Shown: one piece after another, positions 40,801-49,686 of the stretch
How positions within the stretch are numbered: position 1 is the first letter of the stretch
How the letters are laid out: the number at the start of each line of letters is the position of its first letter
Origin: Armatimonadota bacterium
GTDB taxonomy: Bacteria > Armatimonadota > Fimbriimonadia > Fimbriimonadales > Fimbriimonadaceae
Assembly: GCA_020161505.1 (NCBI GenBank)
Contig: JAIUNY010000002.1
Span: 1-64,000 of the forward strand
Reading direction: 5' to 3'
DNA length: 64,000 nt
Position numbers and translations under genes: made by a program
The notes under the pieces: model-generated
Told to the model about the DNA's origin: nothing
Databases searched by the model: none
Seen by the model: only the letters and a program-made list of their open reading frames with translations

Positions 40801-42354
40801 TTAGTGTCGGAAGTGCCGCACACCAGTCAGAACCATTGTGAGGCCTAATTCGTTCGCGCGGGCAATGACATCGCCATCTTTTTTGCTTCCGCCCGGCTGA
40901 ATGATCGCCTTGACGCCAGCCGCCGCAGCTGTCTCGATGCTGTCGGGGAACGGGAAGAACGCGTCGCTCGCCAGGGCAGCGGTGGGGGCCAAAGCGCCCG
41001 CCTGCTCCAGAGCGAGGCGAACGGATTGCACCCGGTTCATCTGGCCCGCGCCGACCCCCAAAAGGCGAGCCGAATCCGCAAGCACGATGGCGTTGCTCTT
41101 GACATGAGGCACGATTCGCCATGCCATCCGGAGAGCCTCCCACTCTTCTTCGGTCGGCTGGCGATCTGTCGCGACCACCCATTCCTTGCCCGGATCTTCG
41201 TCGGATTGCTGCACCAAGATGCCTCCGCGGATTCCACGGAGGGTCAAGATTGGGGTGCTCGGGGAGAGTTGGGCGGTCAGGAGACGAACATCTTGACCCC
41301 AGCCGCTCCGATCCCGGAAGATGGCAAGCGCCTCCTCAGTGATCTCCGTACCAATCACGACCTCAAGGAAGTTGCCCTTCTCCGCCATTGCTTCAGCGGC
41401 AATGGTGTCGATTGGGCCGTGGAACGCGGCAATTCCCCCAAAGGCGCTCACAGGATCACTGGCCTTGGCTTTGCGGTAGCTATCGCCGAGATCCGATCCC
41501 AAGGCGGCACCGCAGGGATTTCCGTGCTTGATGATCGCGCAGGAGCCTTGCGGGAGGTCGCACACCAGTTCCCAAGCCGCATCGGCGTCGAGGATATTGT
41601 TGTAGCTCAGTTCTTTGCCCCACACCTGGGTGGCACCAGCGATGCCTCCGCCTTGCAGGGGGTCGCGGTAGAGTGCCGCGCTCTGGTGCGGATTTTCGCC
41701 GTAGCGCATGGTTTGCTGACGACGGAATCCGAAGGTCGCGGTTTCGCTGAGATCCTCGGCACCAGCCTGAGTGCTCAGATAGCGGGCGATCATGGAGTCG
41801 TAAAAAGCGGTGTGACGGAAGGCTTTTGCACTCAGAGCCAAACGGTGGTCGGCAAGGTTGCCTGACTTGGCCGTCTCCAAAACTGCATCGTAGTCTTGAG
41901 GATCAACCACCACCGCAACGTTCGCGAAGTTCTTGGCGGAGGCTCGCACCATGGCGGGGCCTCCGATATCGATCGACTCAACAGCCTGGTCAAGGGTCGG
42001 ATTGCCGCTGACGGTCTTCTCAAAAGCATAGAGATTCACCGCGACGATTTCGATCGGGACGATGCCTGCTTCTTCCATTTGCTGCCGATGGGATTCCTTG
42101 CGCAGATCGCCCAAGAGTCCCCCGTGCACCTTGGGATGCAGGGTTTTGACTCGACCATCGAGCATCTCAGGAAAGTCGGTGACTTGGCTCACGTCGACCA
42201 CCGTGAGGCCCGCCTCGCGCAGGGCCGCAGCTGTGCCTCCGGTGCTCACAAGTTCAAAGCCAAGGTCGGAAAGGCCTTGGGCAAAGGGGACGAGTCCCGT
42301 TTTGTCGGTGACGCTCAGGAGGGCTCGGGGCATGGTGCGTGGTTTACCCGCCAT
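40801..42354 (-). CDS. purH: bifunctional AICAR formyltransferase / IMP cyclohydrolase
   Basis: This catalyses the last two steps of purine synthesis, AICAR to FAICAR to IMP. The 517-residue protein has the cyclohydrolase domain first (ALLSVTDKTGLVPFAQGL; STGGTAAALREAG; RVKTLHPKVHGG). The transformylase domain follows (RYGENPHQSAALYRDP; CAIIKHGNPCGAA; KSNAIVLAD; near the end IIQPGGSKKDGDVI). The start at 42354 or at 42333 (MPRALLSV) cannot be decided. It follows the Ig-like gene by 11 bases and may be cotranscribed with it. Confidence 0.95.
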   Translation of the reverse strand: MAGKPRTMPRALLSVTDKTGLVPFAQGLSDLGFELVSTGGTAAALREAGLTVVDVSQVTDFPEMLDGRVKTLHPKVHGGLLGDLRKESHRQQMEEAGIVPIEIVAVNLYAFEKTVSGNPTLDQAVESIDIGGPAMVRASAKNFANVAVVVDPQDYDAVLETAKSGNLADHRLALSAKAFRHTAFYDSMIARYLSTQAGAEDLSETATFGFRRQQTMRYGENPHQSAALYRDPLQGGGIAGATQVWGKELSYNNILDADAAWELVCDLPQGSCAIIKHGNPCGAALGSDLGDSYRKAKASDPVSAFGGIAAFHGPIDTIAAEAMAEKGNFLEVVIGTEITEEALAIFRDRSGWGQDVRLLTAQLSPSTPILTLRGIRGGILVQQSDEDPGKEWVVATDRQPTEEEWEALRMAWRIVPHVKSNAIVLADSARLLGVGAGQMNRVQSVRLALEQAGALAPTAALASDAFFPFPDSIETAAAAGVKAIIQPGGSKKDGDVIARANELGLTMVLTGVRHFRH

Positions 42355-42365
42355 GCCGCGATTTG

Positions 42366-44021
42366 TTACCGACGAGTCCCGCCGTCGTTGGTGATCGTTC
42401 GACTCGGAGGATCAGCGGCAGCACCACCGGTGGTTCCTGCGCCATCGCCGGTTGGAGGTTCGACCGTCGGGCCGTCTTCCTCCGGCTCTACGGGCGGCTG
42501 TTTCAGCTTCACCGCGATCGTCTTACTGACGGAAAGCCCATCGGCATCATAGACGGTGAGCGTGAAGCTCGTGTCCTTGGTGACGGCAAACTCTCGGCGA
42601 TCGTTGAGCGCCGTGATCTCCTCTTCGCCCGCTTCGGACTTGAGCACGATGCGTACAGCGTTTGTGGCTTGCCACGAAACGGTGACTCTGGAATCGAGCG
42701 GATCGACCTCGGTGGGGTCTGCGGCAAACCGGACAATCGTGGCTTTCGACTCTTTGACGAAGGTCACATTGATTGTGGACTGAACCTCCTGACCACTGGC
42801 GTTTCGGGCAATGAGCGTGTATTTGACGACCTTCCGTCCGGCGCCTTGGATGTCGTCGGGCGGGGACATCACCTGGATTTTCTTCGCCTTGGGATCAACC
42901 TGACCGAAGGGCTCGATGTAAGCGTAGGTCGTGGCGTCGTTGACGTCGTACTCGAGGGTTACCGAGGAGCCGAGAGGAACCGTGGCCTTTTCCGGAGCAA
43001 ATCGTTCGATTTTGGGGAGGGGCACCACCGGGGGCTCTTTGACCTCGATGACGATCTCCCGAGGGTCGCTCGCGCGCTCACCGGAAACGGCGCGCAGCGT
43101 GAAAATCAGTCGACCAACCTTGTCGGGCGTGATCGTCGTCTCTCCGTCGGGGGGCAGTTGCTCAGTCGTTTCGCCGTTCGAGGAAAGGCTCACCGAGCCA
43201 GCCTCGGAGGTTTGCCAGCTGAGTTCGATCGCCTCGCCCAGGACGACTTGCTGGGGAGAGGCGGTGAAGGAATCGACGCGCGGAGGTTTGGGGATCGTGA
43301 TGAGCCAGCCAATGAAGACCACCAGAATCGCTGCGAGCGCCAACAGAGGCCCTGGAGCAATGATGGGTCGAAGCTCGACCTGCGCTTGGGTGGAGATTGC
43401 GACGGCAGGGTTGCTGATGTTGCGAGCGCTCACCGTGACGGCAGCGAGGGACGATCCCGAGAACATCGGGAGCTTGGTAGCGGTGGCGTTGATGTTCACC
43501 GTTTTCTGCTGCCCCGGAGCCAATGTCAGGGATTCCTCCTCGATTTCGTAAGCCATCGCATCGTCGACGTCACTGACAAAAATCTGGAGCGACTGCTCGG
43601 TGTTGCCCAGGTTCATCACCGTGGCCTCGAAGGCGGTGATTTTGTTGAGGGGGGTCACCGCTGACTTGCGGGGGTTCAGGTCGATGCTGAGGTGATGGAA
43701 CGACTGAATGGTGAGCGAGCACTGAATGGTTTTGCTCTCGCCCGAATCGAGGGAGCGCACCTTGACGACAAATGGATAAGTTCCGGCGGCGCTGTTGCTG
43801 TCGCGAGCCGGCTTGACGAAAAACCTCTCGACGACTTGCTCTTCGGAGTCAATTTTCACGGTGGGGACAGGGATCGCTGTCCATTCGTAGTCGAGACCCT
43901 CCAGGGAGATCTCGAATTCTTCCTTCTCCGCCCCTTCGTTTTTGATCTCCACGGCCACGGGCATTGACGTGCCTGGTTCAACGGTGAGGTCATCCGTTGA
44001 GAGTCGAACAGTGAAGCCCAT
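42366..44021 (-). CDS. Ig-like-fold membrane protein
   Basis: This 551-residue protein has two beta-sandwich regions of CARDB/NPCBM-associated type at the N-terminus (TVEPGTSMPVAVEIKNEGAE; TAFEATVMNLGNTEQSL). A single membrane helix follows at about 228-248 (LLALAAILVVFIGWLITI). Three further Ig-like repeats then each start with a form of P-x-V/I-x-x-F-x-A (PRVDSFTASPQQV; PKIERFAPEKATV; ATIVRFAADPTEV). An acidic/Pro tail ends it. No signal peptide precedes the first domains. The frame is open far upstream, but only the ATG at 44021 gives protein-like sequence. Role unknown. Confidence 0.75.
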   Translation of the reverse strand: MGFTVRLSTDDLTVEPGTSMPVAVEIKNEGAEKEEFEISLEGLDYEWTAIPVPTVKIDSEEQVVERFFVKPARDSNSAAGTYPFVVKVRSLDSGESKTIQCSLTIQSFHHLSIDLNPRKSAVTPLNKITAFEATVMNLGNTEQSLQIFVSDVDDAMAYEIEEESLTLAPGQQKTVNINATATKLPMFSGSSLAAVTVSARNISNPAVAISTQAQVELRPIIAPGPLLALAAILVVFIGWLITIPKPPRVDSFTASPQQVVLGEAIELSWQTSEAGSVSLSSNGETTEQLPPDGETTITPDKVGRLIFTLRAVSGERASDPREIVIEVKEPPVVPLPKIERFAPEKATVPLGSSVTLEYDVNDATTYAYIEPFGQVDPKAKKIQVMSPPDDIQGAGRKVVKYTLIARNASGQEVQSTINVTFVKESKATIVRFAADPTEVDPLDSRVTVSWQATNAVRIVLKSEAGEEEITALNDRREFAVTKDTSFTLTVYDADGLSVSKTIAVKLKQPPVEPEEDGPTVEPPTGDGAGTTGGAAADPPSRTITNDGGTRR

Positions 44022-44087
44022 AGGTTCCTTGATTGTAGCATCGGCCTCGCGGATTTGCGGGGACGCGTTTTCTCGTAGAATGGACGC

Positions 44088-45452
44088 ATGGGCGTCGGGT
44101 TGGTTTTGGCACTGAGTTGGGCGGGCGGGGCGCTTGCCGGTGCCGATGTCTCGGGGTTTGGTGGTGAGCTGTCCCCTTCTCTCTCCCCGAGGGAAGCTCG
44201 GAGAGGGCGAGATTTGAGGGTTGGGTGGTTTGGCTTTCGCATCGGTGAGCCCAATTTGCGGGACAGAGGGGTTTCCCCAATCTCGCTCGATGAAATCGCT
44301 GAACACACGAAGGGCACGGTCTCGGTGCAAACCTTTACCCAAGACTTGACTCCTCCAGAGCTGCTGCCGCTGGGCGGATACACGGCTCGAAACGGGGCGT
44401 TGGCTCAGCCAGGGGGCGAAAAGCTGGGGGCTCATATCCTGGTGCTGAGCCAGGGAAGAACCAAGGTCGCCCTCGTCGCCTGCGAGATGCTCACCATCCC
44501 AGAAAGCCTTCGCAAGGAAGTGGCGAGCCGGATCTGGCCGGAGGCGCAGGTGCTCCTGGTGGCGACTCACACCCACTGCGCGCCGGATAGCCAAATGCTG
44601 AACGAGCGGATGACCTTCCGGATCCCCGGGATTGCACCCTTCAACCGGCGATGGCTCGATTGGTACGCGGCCCGTATTGCCGGGGGAATACGGCAGGCTC
44701 TCGACCAGAAACCTGTGCCGAAATCGCTGCTCGTGACCCGGGGATTCTCGGAGATGGTGAGATCGAGGCGAAAGGGTGTGCCGGTGGATCAGAGCCTTTA
44801 CACGCTTCGCGATGACGCAGGAAACAAACTTCTGATGACGTTTGGGGCCCATGCGACCCTGTTCGATGAGACCGAGTTGACGCCGCAAGGCGATTGGCCA
44901 GGACGGCTGATGGGGCTGACGGGCGGCCTGGTCTTCCCTGGCGCGATTGGGAATGCGTCTCCGGCGCCTCCGGATGATCCCTCTCCTGCGGTTCGGGCCT
45001 CGACGATGGCCAGGAACCTCTTTGATGAGCCTCCGTTTCATTCGTTTGCGGTAGATGTCCTTCGATGGGAGAGTGAGGCAATCTCCCTGCCCACGCCGAT
45101 TCCTCACCCGGAATTTGCGGCGGCGAACAAGGTCAACGACGGGCTCGCGCAGTTGGTGGTCAGTCGATTTGCCCCTCCCGCAGCCCGGTTGAGCGTGGTT
45201 CGGCTAGGCAATACGCTGCTGATCGGCGTACCCGGAGAACCTTCAACTCCGGTGGCAAGGATGCTGGAAGAGACGGCGCGGAAGCACGGCTTTCAGGCGA
45301 TCGTGGTGAGCCACGCGAATGGTTGGGTGGGCTACATTCTGGATCCTGAGGACTACAAACGGGGCGGCTACGAAGCGACTCTCATGTTCCATGGCCCCGA
45401 TCTGTCGCTCCGGCTCAATGAGGCTCTCGCTCGACTGATTGGTCGGCTCTAA
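44088..45452 (+). CDS. neutral/alkaline ceramidase-like exported hydrolase
   Basis: This 454-residue protein has a signal peptide (MGVGLVLALSWAGGALAGA) and a body like the N-terminal domain of neutral ceramidases. TPPELLPLGGYTARNG comes near residue 90, then VALVACEML and the metal-site stretch ATHTHCAPD. A late PGEPSTPVARMLEE segment and SHANGWVGYILDPEDY follow. Such proteins hydrolyse N-acyl linkages, but the substrate here is unknown. Residues about 26-42, between the signal and the domain, are encoded by a copy of the dispersed palindromic repeat read in frame. It converges with the MscS gene (4-base overlap). Confidence 0.75.
   Translation: MGVGLVLALSWAGGALAGADVSGFGGELSPSLSPREARRGRDLRVGWFGFRIGEPNLRDRGVSPISLDEIAEHTKGTVSVQTFTQDLTPPELLPLGGYTARNGALAQPGGEKLGAHILVLSQGRTKVALVACEMLTIPESLRKEVASRIWPEAQVLLVATHTHCAPDSQMLNERMTFRIPGIAPFNRRWLDWYAARIAGGIRQALDQKPVPKSLLVTRGFSEMVRSRRKGVPVDQSLYTLRDDAGNKLLMTFGAHATLFDETELTPQGDWPGRLMGLTGGLVFPGAIGNASPAPPDDPSPAVRASTMARNLFDEPPFHSFAVDVLRWESEAISLPTPIPHPEFAAANKVNDGLAQLVVSRFAPPAARLSVVRLGNTLLIGVPGEPSTPVARMLEETARKHGFQAIVVSHANGWVGYILDPEDYKRGGYEATLMFHGPDLSLRLNEALARLIGRL
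44181..44211 (-). repeat. dispersed palindromic repeat inside a coding sequence, copy 4
   Basis: The reverse complement begins CTCGCCCTCTCCGAG and matches copies 2 and 3 with one difference in the first 29 bases. It is read in frame in the ceramidase-like gene as approximately LSPREARRGRD. Confidence 0.75.
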
Positions 45453-46300
45453 GTTGGGTCGTCGGCTTGACTGCTCGTAACCCGGCGAAGCGGTATGCCA
45501 AACGCCCAGCCTCGGGTGCGGAACTCGCTGAGAATCGTGTTGTTGAGCTCACTTTTCACGCGAACCCAGCTGCGAACATCTGTCACCGTGACCCAGAGGG
45601 AGAACTCGATCCCGGAGTCGGTGAAGGCATTCATCCGCACCGCAGGTTCAAGGTCTGGGCTGACTTCGGGGTGATGGGTGGCCGCGGCGAGCATCACGGC
45701 TTCGACTTCCGAGTCGGGGGCCTCGAACGGAACGCGGAAGGTGACATCAAACGACTTCCAGGCTCCCTGGAAGTTCCAGTTGACCACATCCCCATTGAGA
45801 ACCATCGAGTTCGGGAGCACGAGCATGGAGCCATCGAGAAGCTGGATCATGGTGGAGTAGGTGCTGATCCGGCGGACGTCGCCGACCCGGCCTTCAACTT
45901 CGACTCGGTCGCCGGGCTTGATCGGGCGCGTGAAGATGAGGATCAGGCCGCCGATGAAGTTCTTCGCCAGATCCTGGAGGCCGAGTCCGACCCCGACACC
46001 GAGAGCTCCGCTGAAGACGGCTAGGCTCGTGAGGTTGAGCCCAAGGAGCCCGAGCAGGATCGAATATCCGATCAGGATGGAGATGTAGTAGCCCACCGTC
46101 ACGACGGCGTTGGTGACTCCGGCATCCGCATCGGGAGCGCGATTCATCAGGCGACGGAGAAGCCGCTTGAACATCCGGCAGAGTGCGAGCACCGCGAAGG
46201 GTCCAACAACAATGAGAATCAGGCGGAGAGGCGTGAGTTTGTACCCGAGCGCATCAAAAAGCTCTTGACTCAGCCACTCTCTCACCGCCGTCAGATCCAT
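45449..46300 (-). CDS. mscS: MscS-family small-conductance mechanosensitive channel
   Basis: This 283-residue protein has three membrane helices. The pore-lining third helix has the Ala/Gly pattern of the family (LAVFSGALGVGVGLGLQDLAKNFIGGLILI). The beta domain starts PGDRVEVEGRVGDVRRISTYSTMIQLLDG and continues VLPNSMVLNGDVVNW. A C-terminal alpha/beta domain completes the MscS fold. It releases solutes on hypo-osmotic shock. Family members are numerous, so this may be a paralogue rather than the main channel. Confidence 0.88.
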   Translation of the reverse strand: MDLTAVREWLSQELFDALGYKLTPLRLILIVVGPFAVLALCRMFKRLLRRLMNRAPDADAGVTNAVVTVGYYISILIGYSILLGLLGLNLTSLAVFSGALGVGVGLGLQDLAKNFIGGLILIFTRPIKPGDRVEVEGRVGDVRRISTYSTMIQLLDGSMLVLPNSMVLNGDVVNWNFQGAWKSFDVTFRVPFEAPDSEVEAVMLAAATHHPEVSPDLEPAVRMNAFTDSGIEFSLWVTVTDVRSWVRVKSELNNTILSEFRTRGWAFGIPLRRVTSSQADDPT

Positions 46301-46353
46301 TGCGCCCTAGTGTCTTGCGCAGACCCGCTGAAAAGCAACCCTTCGGTGACTCG

Positions 46354-46977
46354 TTAGGGCTTCGTGGCGACGGCGTCTTCCATTTCGACCACGGCGTGGG
46401 CCACGGCTTGGTCGAGCACGCTCAGCTTGAGGGGCGTGGCAATGCCTTTGGCACGAGCGATGGCCTCGGCATAGAAATCGCGCTGTTTAAGCGATTCGGC
46501 GTAGCTCTCAGGAATCGTGTCGAGGAGCATGGCCTCTCGGCGAGCTTCCTTCCAGATCATGAAGACGCGGTACTGCTCGAAGTACGGGGCGTCTGGGTCG
46601 CCTTCGTGCTTTTTGGCGTCGACCATTTCCTCGATGCGCACGGCGACGCACTGGAACGCATCCCGCGCCTTGCCTTTTTCACCGAGGAGGATCGGGAGGA
46701 ATCCTTTGACAAATTGGTAGGTTCCGTCGTTGAGGTTGAGGGTGAATTTCACCGTCCACGTCGCGACGAGGAAGCAAGCGAGAAGCAAAAAGGCACCAGC
46801 GATGATCTCGGGGATGAACGGTTTCTTGAACCCGTAGAGGCCGTGGGCCATGATCGCGGCGGGAATGAGCGATCCGAGGATGCCCCAGAGTCGTTGACGA
46901 TTCGGGGTTTGCCACCGCAAAAGGTGCCCTTCGTCTTCTTGTCGTTCTTCCAAATACCCAGCCATCTTTCGAACCAT
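46354..46977 (-). CDS. membrane protein of unknown function
   Basis: This 207-residue protein has an acidic N-terminus, two closely spaced membrane helices (about residues 33-50 and 56-78), and a soluble helical C-terminal domain of about 125 residues (RIEEMVDAKKHEGDPDAPYFEQY; PLKLSVLDQAVAHAVVEMED). No family is recognised. It is upstream of the MscS gene on the same strand with 53 bases between. A second in-frame Met at residue 5 is a possible start. Confidence 0.65.
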   Translation of the reverse strand: MVRKMAGYLEERQEDEGHLLRWQTPNRQRLWGILGSLIPAAIMAHGLYGFKKPFIPEIIAGAFLLLACFLVATWTVKFTLNLNDGTYQFVKGFLPILLGEKGKARDAFQCVAVRIEEMVDAKKHEGDPDAPYFEQYRVFMIWKEARREAMLLDTIPESYAESLKQRDFYAEAIARAKGIATPLKLSVLDQAVAHAVVEMEDAVATKP

Positions 46978-47259
46978 TGCCGGTCGATCACACGTCCGGC
47001 ACCCTCGTCACCCGGGTTTATTGTACGTAACGTTGCGGATAAAACCAAATCGAAGGCGCTCAGCCTCGCGGCTAGTCCGGGACGGGCGAGGGGGGATTGG
47101 TAAACTGTGTTTGTGCCGGAGATCCCCCCGCGACCTGGTTCAGGTGGGCACGATCCAACGCCGGATGACGGTGTGGTCAATGTCCTTTCGCACGGGAAGA
47201 TCGAGAGCCTGATTTGAGAAATCAGTGCCCGCCCGGTGATCGATCCGAAGGAAGAATCC

Positions 47260-48678
47260 ATGGCGAACGAGAATTTTGATGCCGATCTGATTGTCATCGG
47301 AGCAGGCCCCGGCGGATACGTCGCCGCAATCCGAGCCGCGCAACTGGGCGCGAAAGTCATTTGTGTCGAGAAGGAATATCTGGGTGGCACCTGTCTGAAC
47401 TGGGGATGCATCCCGAGCAAGGCGATGATCGCCTCGGTTGAGCGGATGCAAGATGCCAAGCACGGAGCCGATCTCGGCGTCGTGATCGACGGCACCATCA
47501 GCATGGACTTCAAGAAGATGATGGAGCGCAAGGAGAAGATCGTCCAAACCCAGCGCGGAGGCGTCGGCTACCTCTTCAAGAAGAACAAGATTGAGCACGT
47601 CGAAGGCTTCGCGAAGTTTGTGGATGCTCACACGATCGAGGTCGAGAAGGACGGCAACAAGAAGACCCTTCGTGCGAAGAATTTTGTCCTCGCCATGGGC
47701 TCCAGCGTGATCCACATCCCGGTTCCTGGTCTCGATGGACGACGCGCCGAGGGCGTGTGGACTTCTGACGATGCGGTGACCGCCGACCATGTTCCGGGTC
47801 GCATGCTGATCCTGGGTGGCGGAGCAGTCGGGGTTGAGTTCAGCTATGTCTTCAGCGGCGTGGGCAGCGAAGTGACTCTGGTCGAGATGATGCCGACTCT
47901 GATTCCGATGTTTGACGAAGAGCTGGGCAAGGAGCTCGGCAAGCAACTCGGTCGAAACGGCGTGAAGGTCAAGACTGGCGCAGCGCTCGAAAAGTGCGAG
48001 AAGGTCGCGGGCGGCTGGAAGTGCACGGTCAAGACCGGCAACCAAGTCGAAGAAATCGAAGTGGACGTGGTTCTGCTCGGGGTCGGTCGCAAGGCAAACA
48101 CCGATGGCATGAACCTGGAAGGCATCGGTGTGAAGCTCCACCGACGGGGCGTCGAGGTGATCGATGACACCCTGCAAACCCATGTGCCGAACATCTACGC
48201 GATTGGCGACGTGACCGGCCGAATTCAGCTGGCACACGTGGCGAGCCACGAGGGCATCATTGCGGTTCACAACATCCTGGAAGGCAAGGCTGAGAAGGCT
48301 CAGTACAAGGCGGTTCCGAACTGCGTGTACACGGTGCCGGAAGTTGCGAGCGTCGGCCTGACCGAAGAGCAAGCGAAGACACAAGGCTACGACGTGAAGA
48401 TCGGCAAGGCCACCTTCCGACCGAATGGAAAGGCGATGGCGGCGGGTCACCAAGATGGCTTCGTCAAGGTTGTGGTGGATGCCAAGTACGGCGAAATCCT
48501 CGGCCTGCACATGATCGGCAGCCATGTCACGGACATGATCCACGAAGGCGTCGCGGCGCTGAATCTGGAGGCTACTCTGGACTCCATGATCATGTCGATC
48601 CACGCTCACCCGACGATGGCGGAAGTCGTGCTGGAAGCCTACGAAGACGCGCACGGTCTGGCAATTCACAAGGCGTAA
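47260..48678 (+). CDS. lpdA: dihydrolipoyl dehydrogenase
   Basis: This flavoenzyme (E3) reoxidises lipoyl groups of 2-oxoacid dehydrogenases or the glycine cleavage system, using NAD+. The 472-residue protein shows the FAD-binding GAGPGGYVAA near residue 14 and the redox-active disulfide GGTCLNWGCIPSK (C45 and C50). The NAD site is ILGGGAVGVEFSYVF. The catalytic His-Glu pair lies in HAHPTMAEVVLEAY at the C-terminus. GGAAG-like sequence precedes the ATG. A GTG 24 bases upstream is less likely. No partner E1 or E2 gene is nearby. Confidence 0.95.
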   Translation: MANENFDADLIVIGAGPGGYVAAIRAAQLGAKVICVEKEYLGGTCLNWGCIPSKAMIASVERMQDAKHGADLGVVIDGTISMDFKKMMERKEKIVQTQRGGVGYLFKKNKIEHVEGFAKFVDAHTIEVEKDGNKKTLRAKNFVLAMGSSVIHIPVPGLDGRRAEGVWTSDDAVTADHVPGRMLILGGGAVGVEFSYVFSGVGSEVTLVEMMPTLIPMFDEELGKELGKQLGRNGVKVKTGAALEKCEKVAGGWKCTVKTGNQVEEIEVDVVLLGVGRKANTDGMNLEGIGVKLHRRGVEVIDDTLQTHVPNIYAIGDVTGRIQLAHVASHEGIIAVHNILEGKAEKAQYKAVPNCVYTVPEVASVGLTEEQAKTQGYDVKIGKATFRPNGKAMAAGHQDGFVKVVVDAKYGEILGLHMIGSHVTDMIHEGVAALNLEATLDSMIMSIHAHPTMAEVVLEAYEDAHGLAIHKA

Positions 48679-48700
48679 GATCGAGTCTGTCGCGAGGTTC

Positions 48701-48738
48701 AACGCCCCTGGTTCCGACTGGAGCCGGGGGCGTTTTCT
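48701..48738 (+). terminator. rho-independent terminator after lpdA
   Basis: AACGCCCC with a few inner pairs and GGGGGCGTT form the stem, and TTTTCTCT follows. The convergent toxin gene ends at the next base (48739). Confidence 0.8.
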
Positions 48739-49224
48739 CTACGGCTTTGCCAGTTGCTTCGCGAGATCTTTCCGCAGCATGTAGAGCTTGAGAGGAGCAT
48801 GCTCGAATCGAGCGAAGCCAATGCGCTCGTTCTTTGCGTCGATCACCAGCATCCGCACCCCGATCTCCTCTGAGACCTCGAGGGTTCTGCGCATCGCGTG
48901 CTTGATCAGCATCGATCCAAGCTTTTGTCCCTGGAGTGTCTGATCAACGGCGAGTCTTGCCAAGAGAATTGCGGGGATCGGATGCTTGGGGAGCCCTGCC
49001 TTTGCCCGAGCGGGCGCATCTTCGTAGGCGATTGACGTTGCTGCGAGGCTGTAGTAGGCAAGAACCCGGTTGTCTTGAACCACGACGAAGGTTGCGGCGG
49101 CACCACTGGCATGGTTGGAGAGGGCGAATTGCTTCAAGTACCGATTCAGGTCTTCATCCGTACAATCGAAATCTTCCGCTATATGGTTCTTCTGGATCGG
49201 TTCCGGTGCTCGCCAGTCGCTCAT
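48739..49224 (-). CDS. GNAT toxin of a TacT/AtaT-type toxin-antitoxin system
   Basis: Toxins of this group acetylate aminoacyl-tRNA and stop translation. The 161-residue protein has the typical start (DFDCTDEDLNRYLKQFA) and the ASGAAATFVVVQDNRVLAYYSLA strand. The acetyl-CoA loop region is ILLARLAVDQTLQGQKLGSMLI. A Tyr near the C-terminus (LKLYMLRKDL) matches the catalytic Tyr. Its start overlaps the stop of the DUF1778-type gene by 4 bases, the usual antitoxin-first order. Confidence 0.9.
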   Translation of the reverse strand: MSDWRAPEPIQKNHIAEDFDCTDEDLNRYLKQFALSNHASGAAATFVVVQDNRVLAYYSLAATSIAYEDAPARAKAGLPKHPIPAILLARLAVDQTLQGQKLGSMLIKHAMRRTLEVSEEIGVRMLVIDAKNERIGFARFEHAPLKLYMLRKDLAKQLAKP

Positions 49225-49598
49225 GCGGGAAAGTCCGGAGTCTCTCTGAGAAATCGCCTTAGTGCTTCATTCTCCTTCGGCGGCGCGTCGAGCTCCTGGA
49301 CGAGGCGGTCGTATTCCTCCTTGCTCACGATGATCTTGGGCATGGCAGCGACGATCTCCTCGGCTTGGGGCAGGAGTTCGGAGAGAATGAACTGACTGAC
49401 GTTCATCCATCGCGCCCGAGCGGCTTCGGTGAGAAGGTATTTCTGTTCCGGCGTGACGCGGATGGTGATGACCTCCTCTTTCCGAGCGCGAGGCTTCCTG
49501 GCGCGGGGCTGAGTTTTGAGCGTGCTCGAGTCGTCCTCGATCACCTTGTAGGGGATCGCCGCTTCGGCAACCTGATCTGTCTCTTGGTCTTTCTTCAT
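49221..49598 (-). CDS. DUF1778 (TacA-type) ribbon-helix-helix antitoxin
   Basis: This 125-residue protein has a variable charged N-terminus of about 40 residues. The DUF1778 ribbon-helix-helix follows (EEVITIRVTPEQKYLLTEAARARWMNVSQFIL). The C-terminal toxin-neutralising tail is SKEEYDRLVQELDAPPKENEALRRFL. It should bind its own promoter with the toxin. The N-terminus is longer than in TacA itself. Overlapping palindromes lie 8-24 bases upstream of the ATG. Confidence 0.88.
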   Translation of the reverse strand: MKKDQETDQVAEAAIPYKVIEDDSSTLKTQPRARKPRARKEEVITIRVTPEQKYLLTEAARARWMNVSQFILSELLPQAEEIVAAMPKIIVSKEEYDRLVQELDAPPKENEALRRFLRETPDFPA

Positions 49599-49605
49599 TT
49601 TTGTC

Positions 49606-49622
49606 TATACAATGTATATACA
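49606..49622. promoter_or_regulatory. overlapping palindromes, probable operator of the toxin-antitoxin pair
   Basis: TATACA-A-TGTATA (49606-49618) and TGTATATACA (49613-49622) are both perfect inverted repeats and share six bases. They lie in an AT-rich spot just upstream of the antitoxin start and 65 bases before the divergent HIT gene. Confidence 0.6.
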
Positions 49623-49686
49623 CTATTTCCCCATTCGAAATGCCCACATACCCACGAGAATCGGGATTTCAGGCACAATCAGAGGC

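Noticed and set aside
44022-45107. N-terminal extension of the Ig-like gene to 45107
   Set aside because: The extra 360 residues are antisense to the ceramidase-like gene and read as Arg/Pro/His-rich noise. The ATG at 44021 starts clean Ig-like sequence.
47140-48702. Minus-strand open frame of 520 codons
   Set aside because: It is antisense to lpdA and has no protein-like signature.
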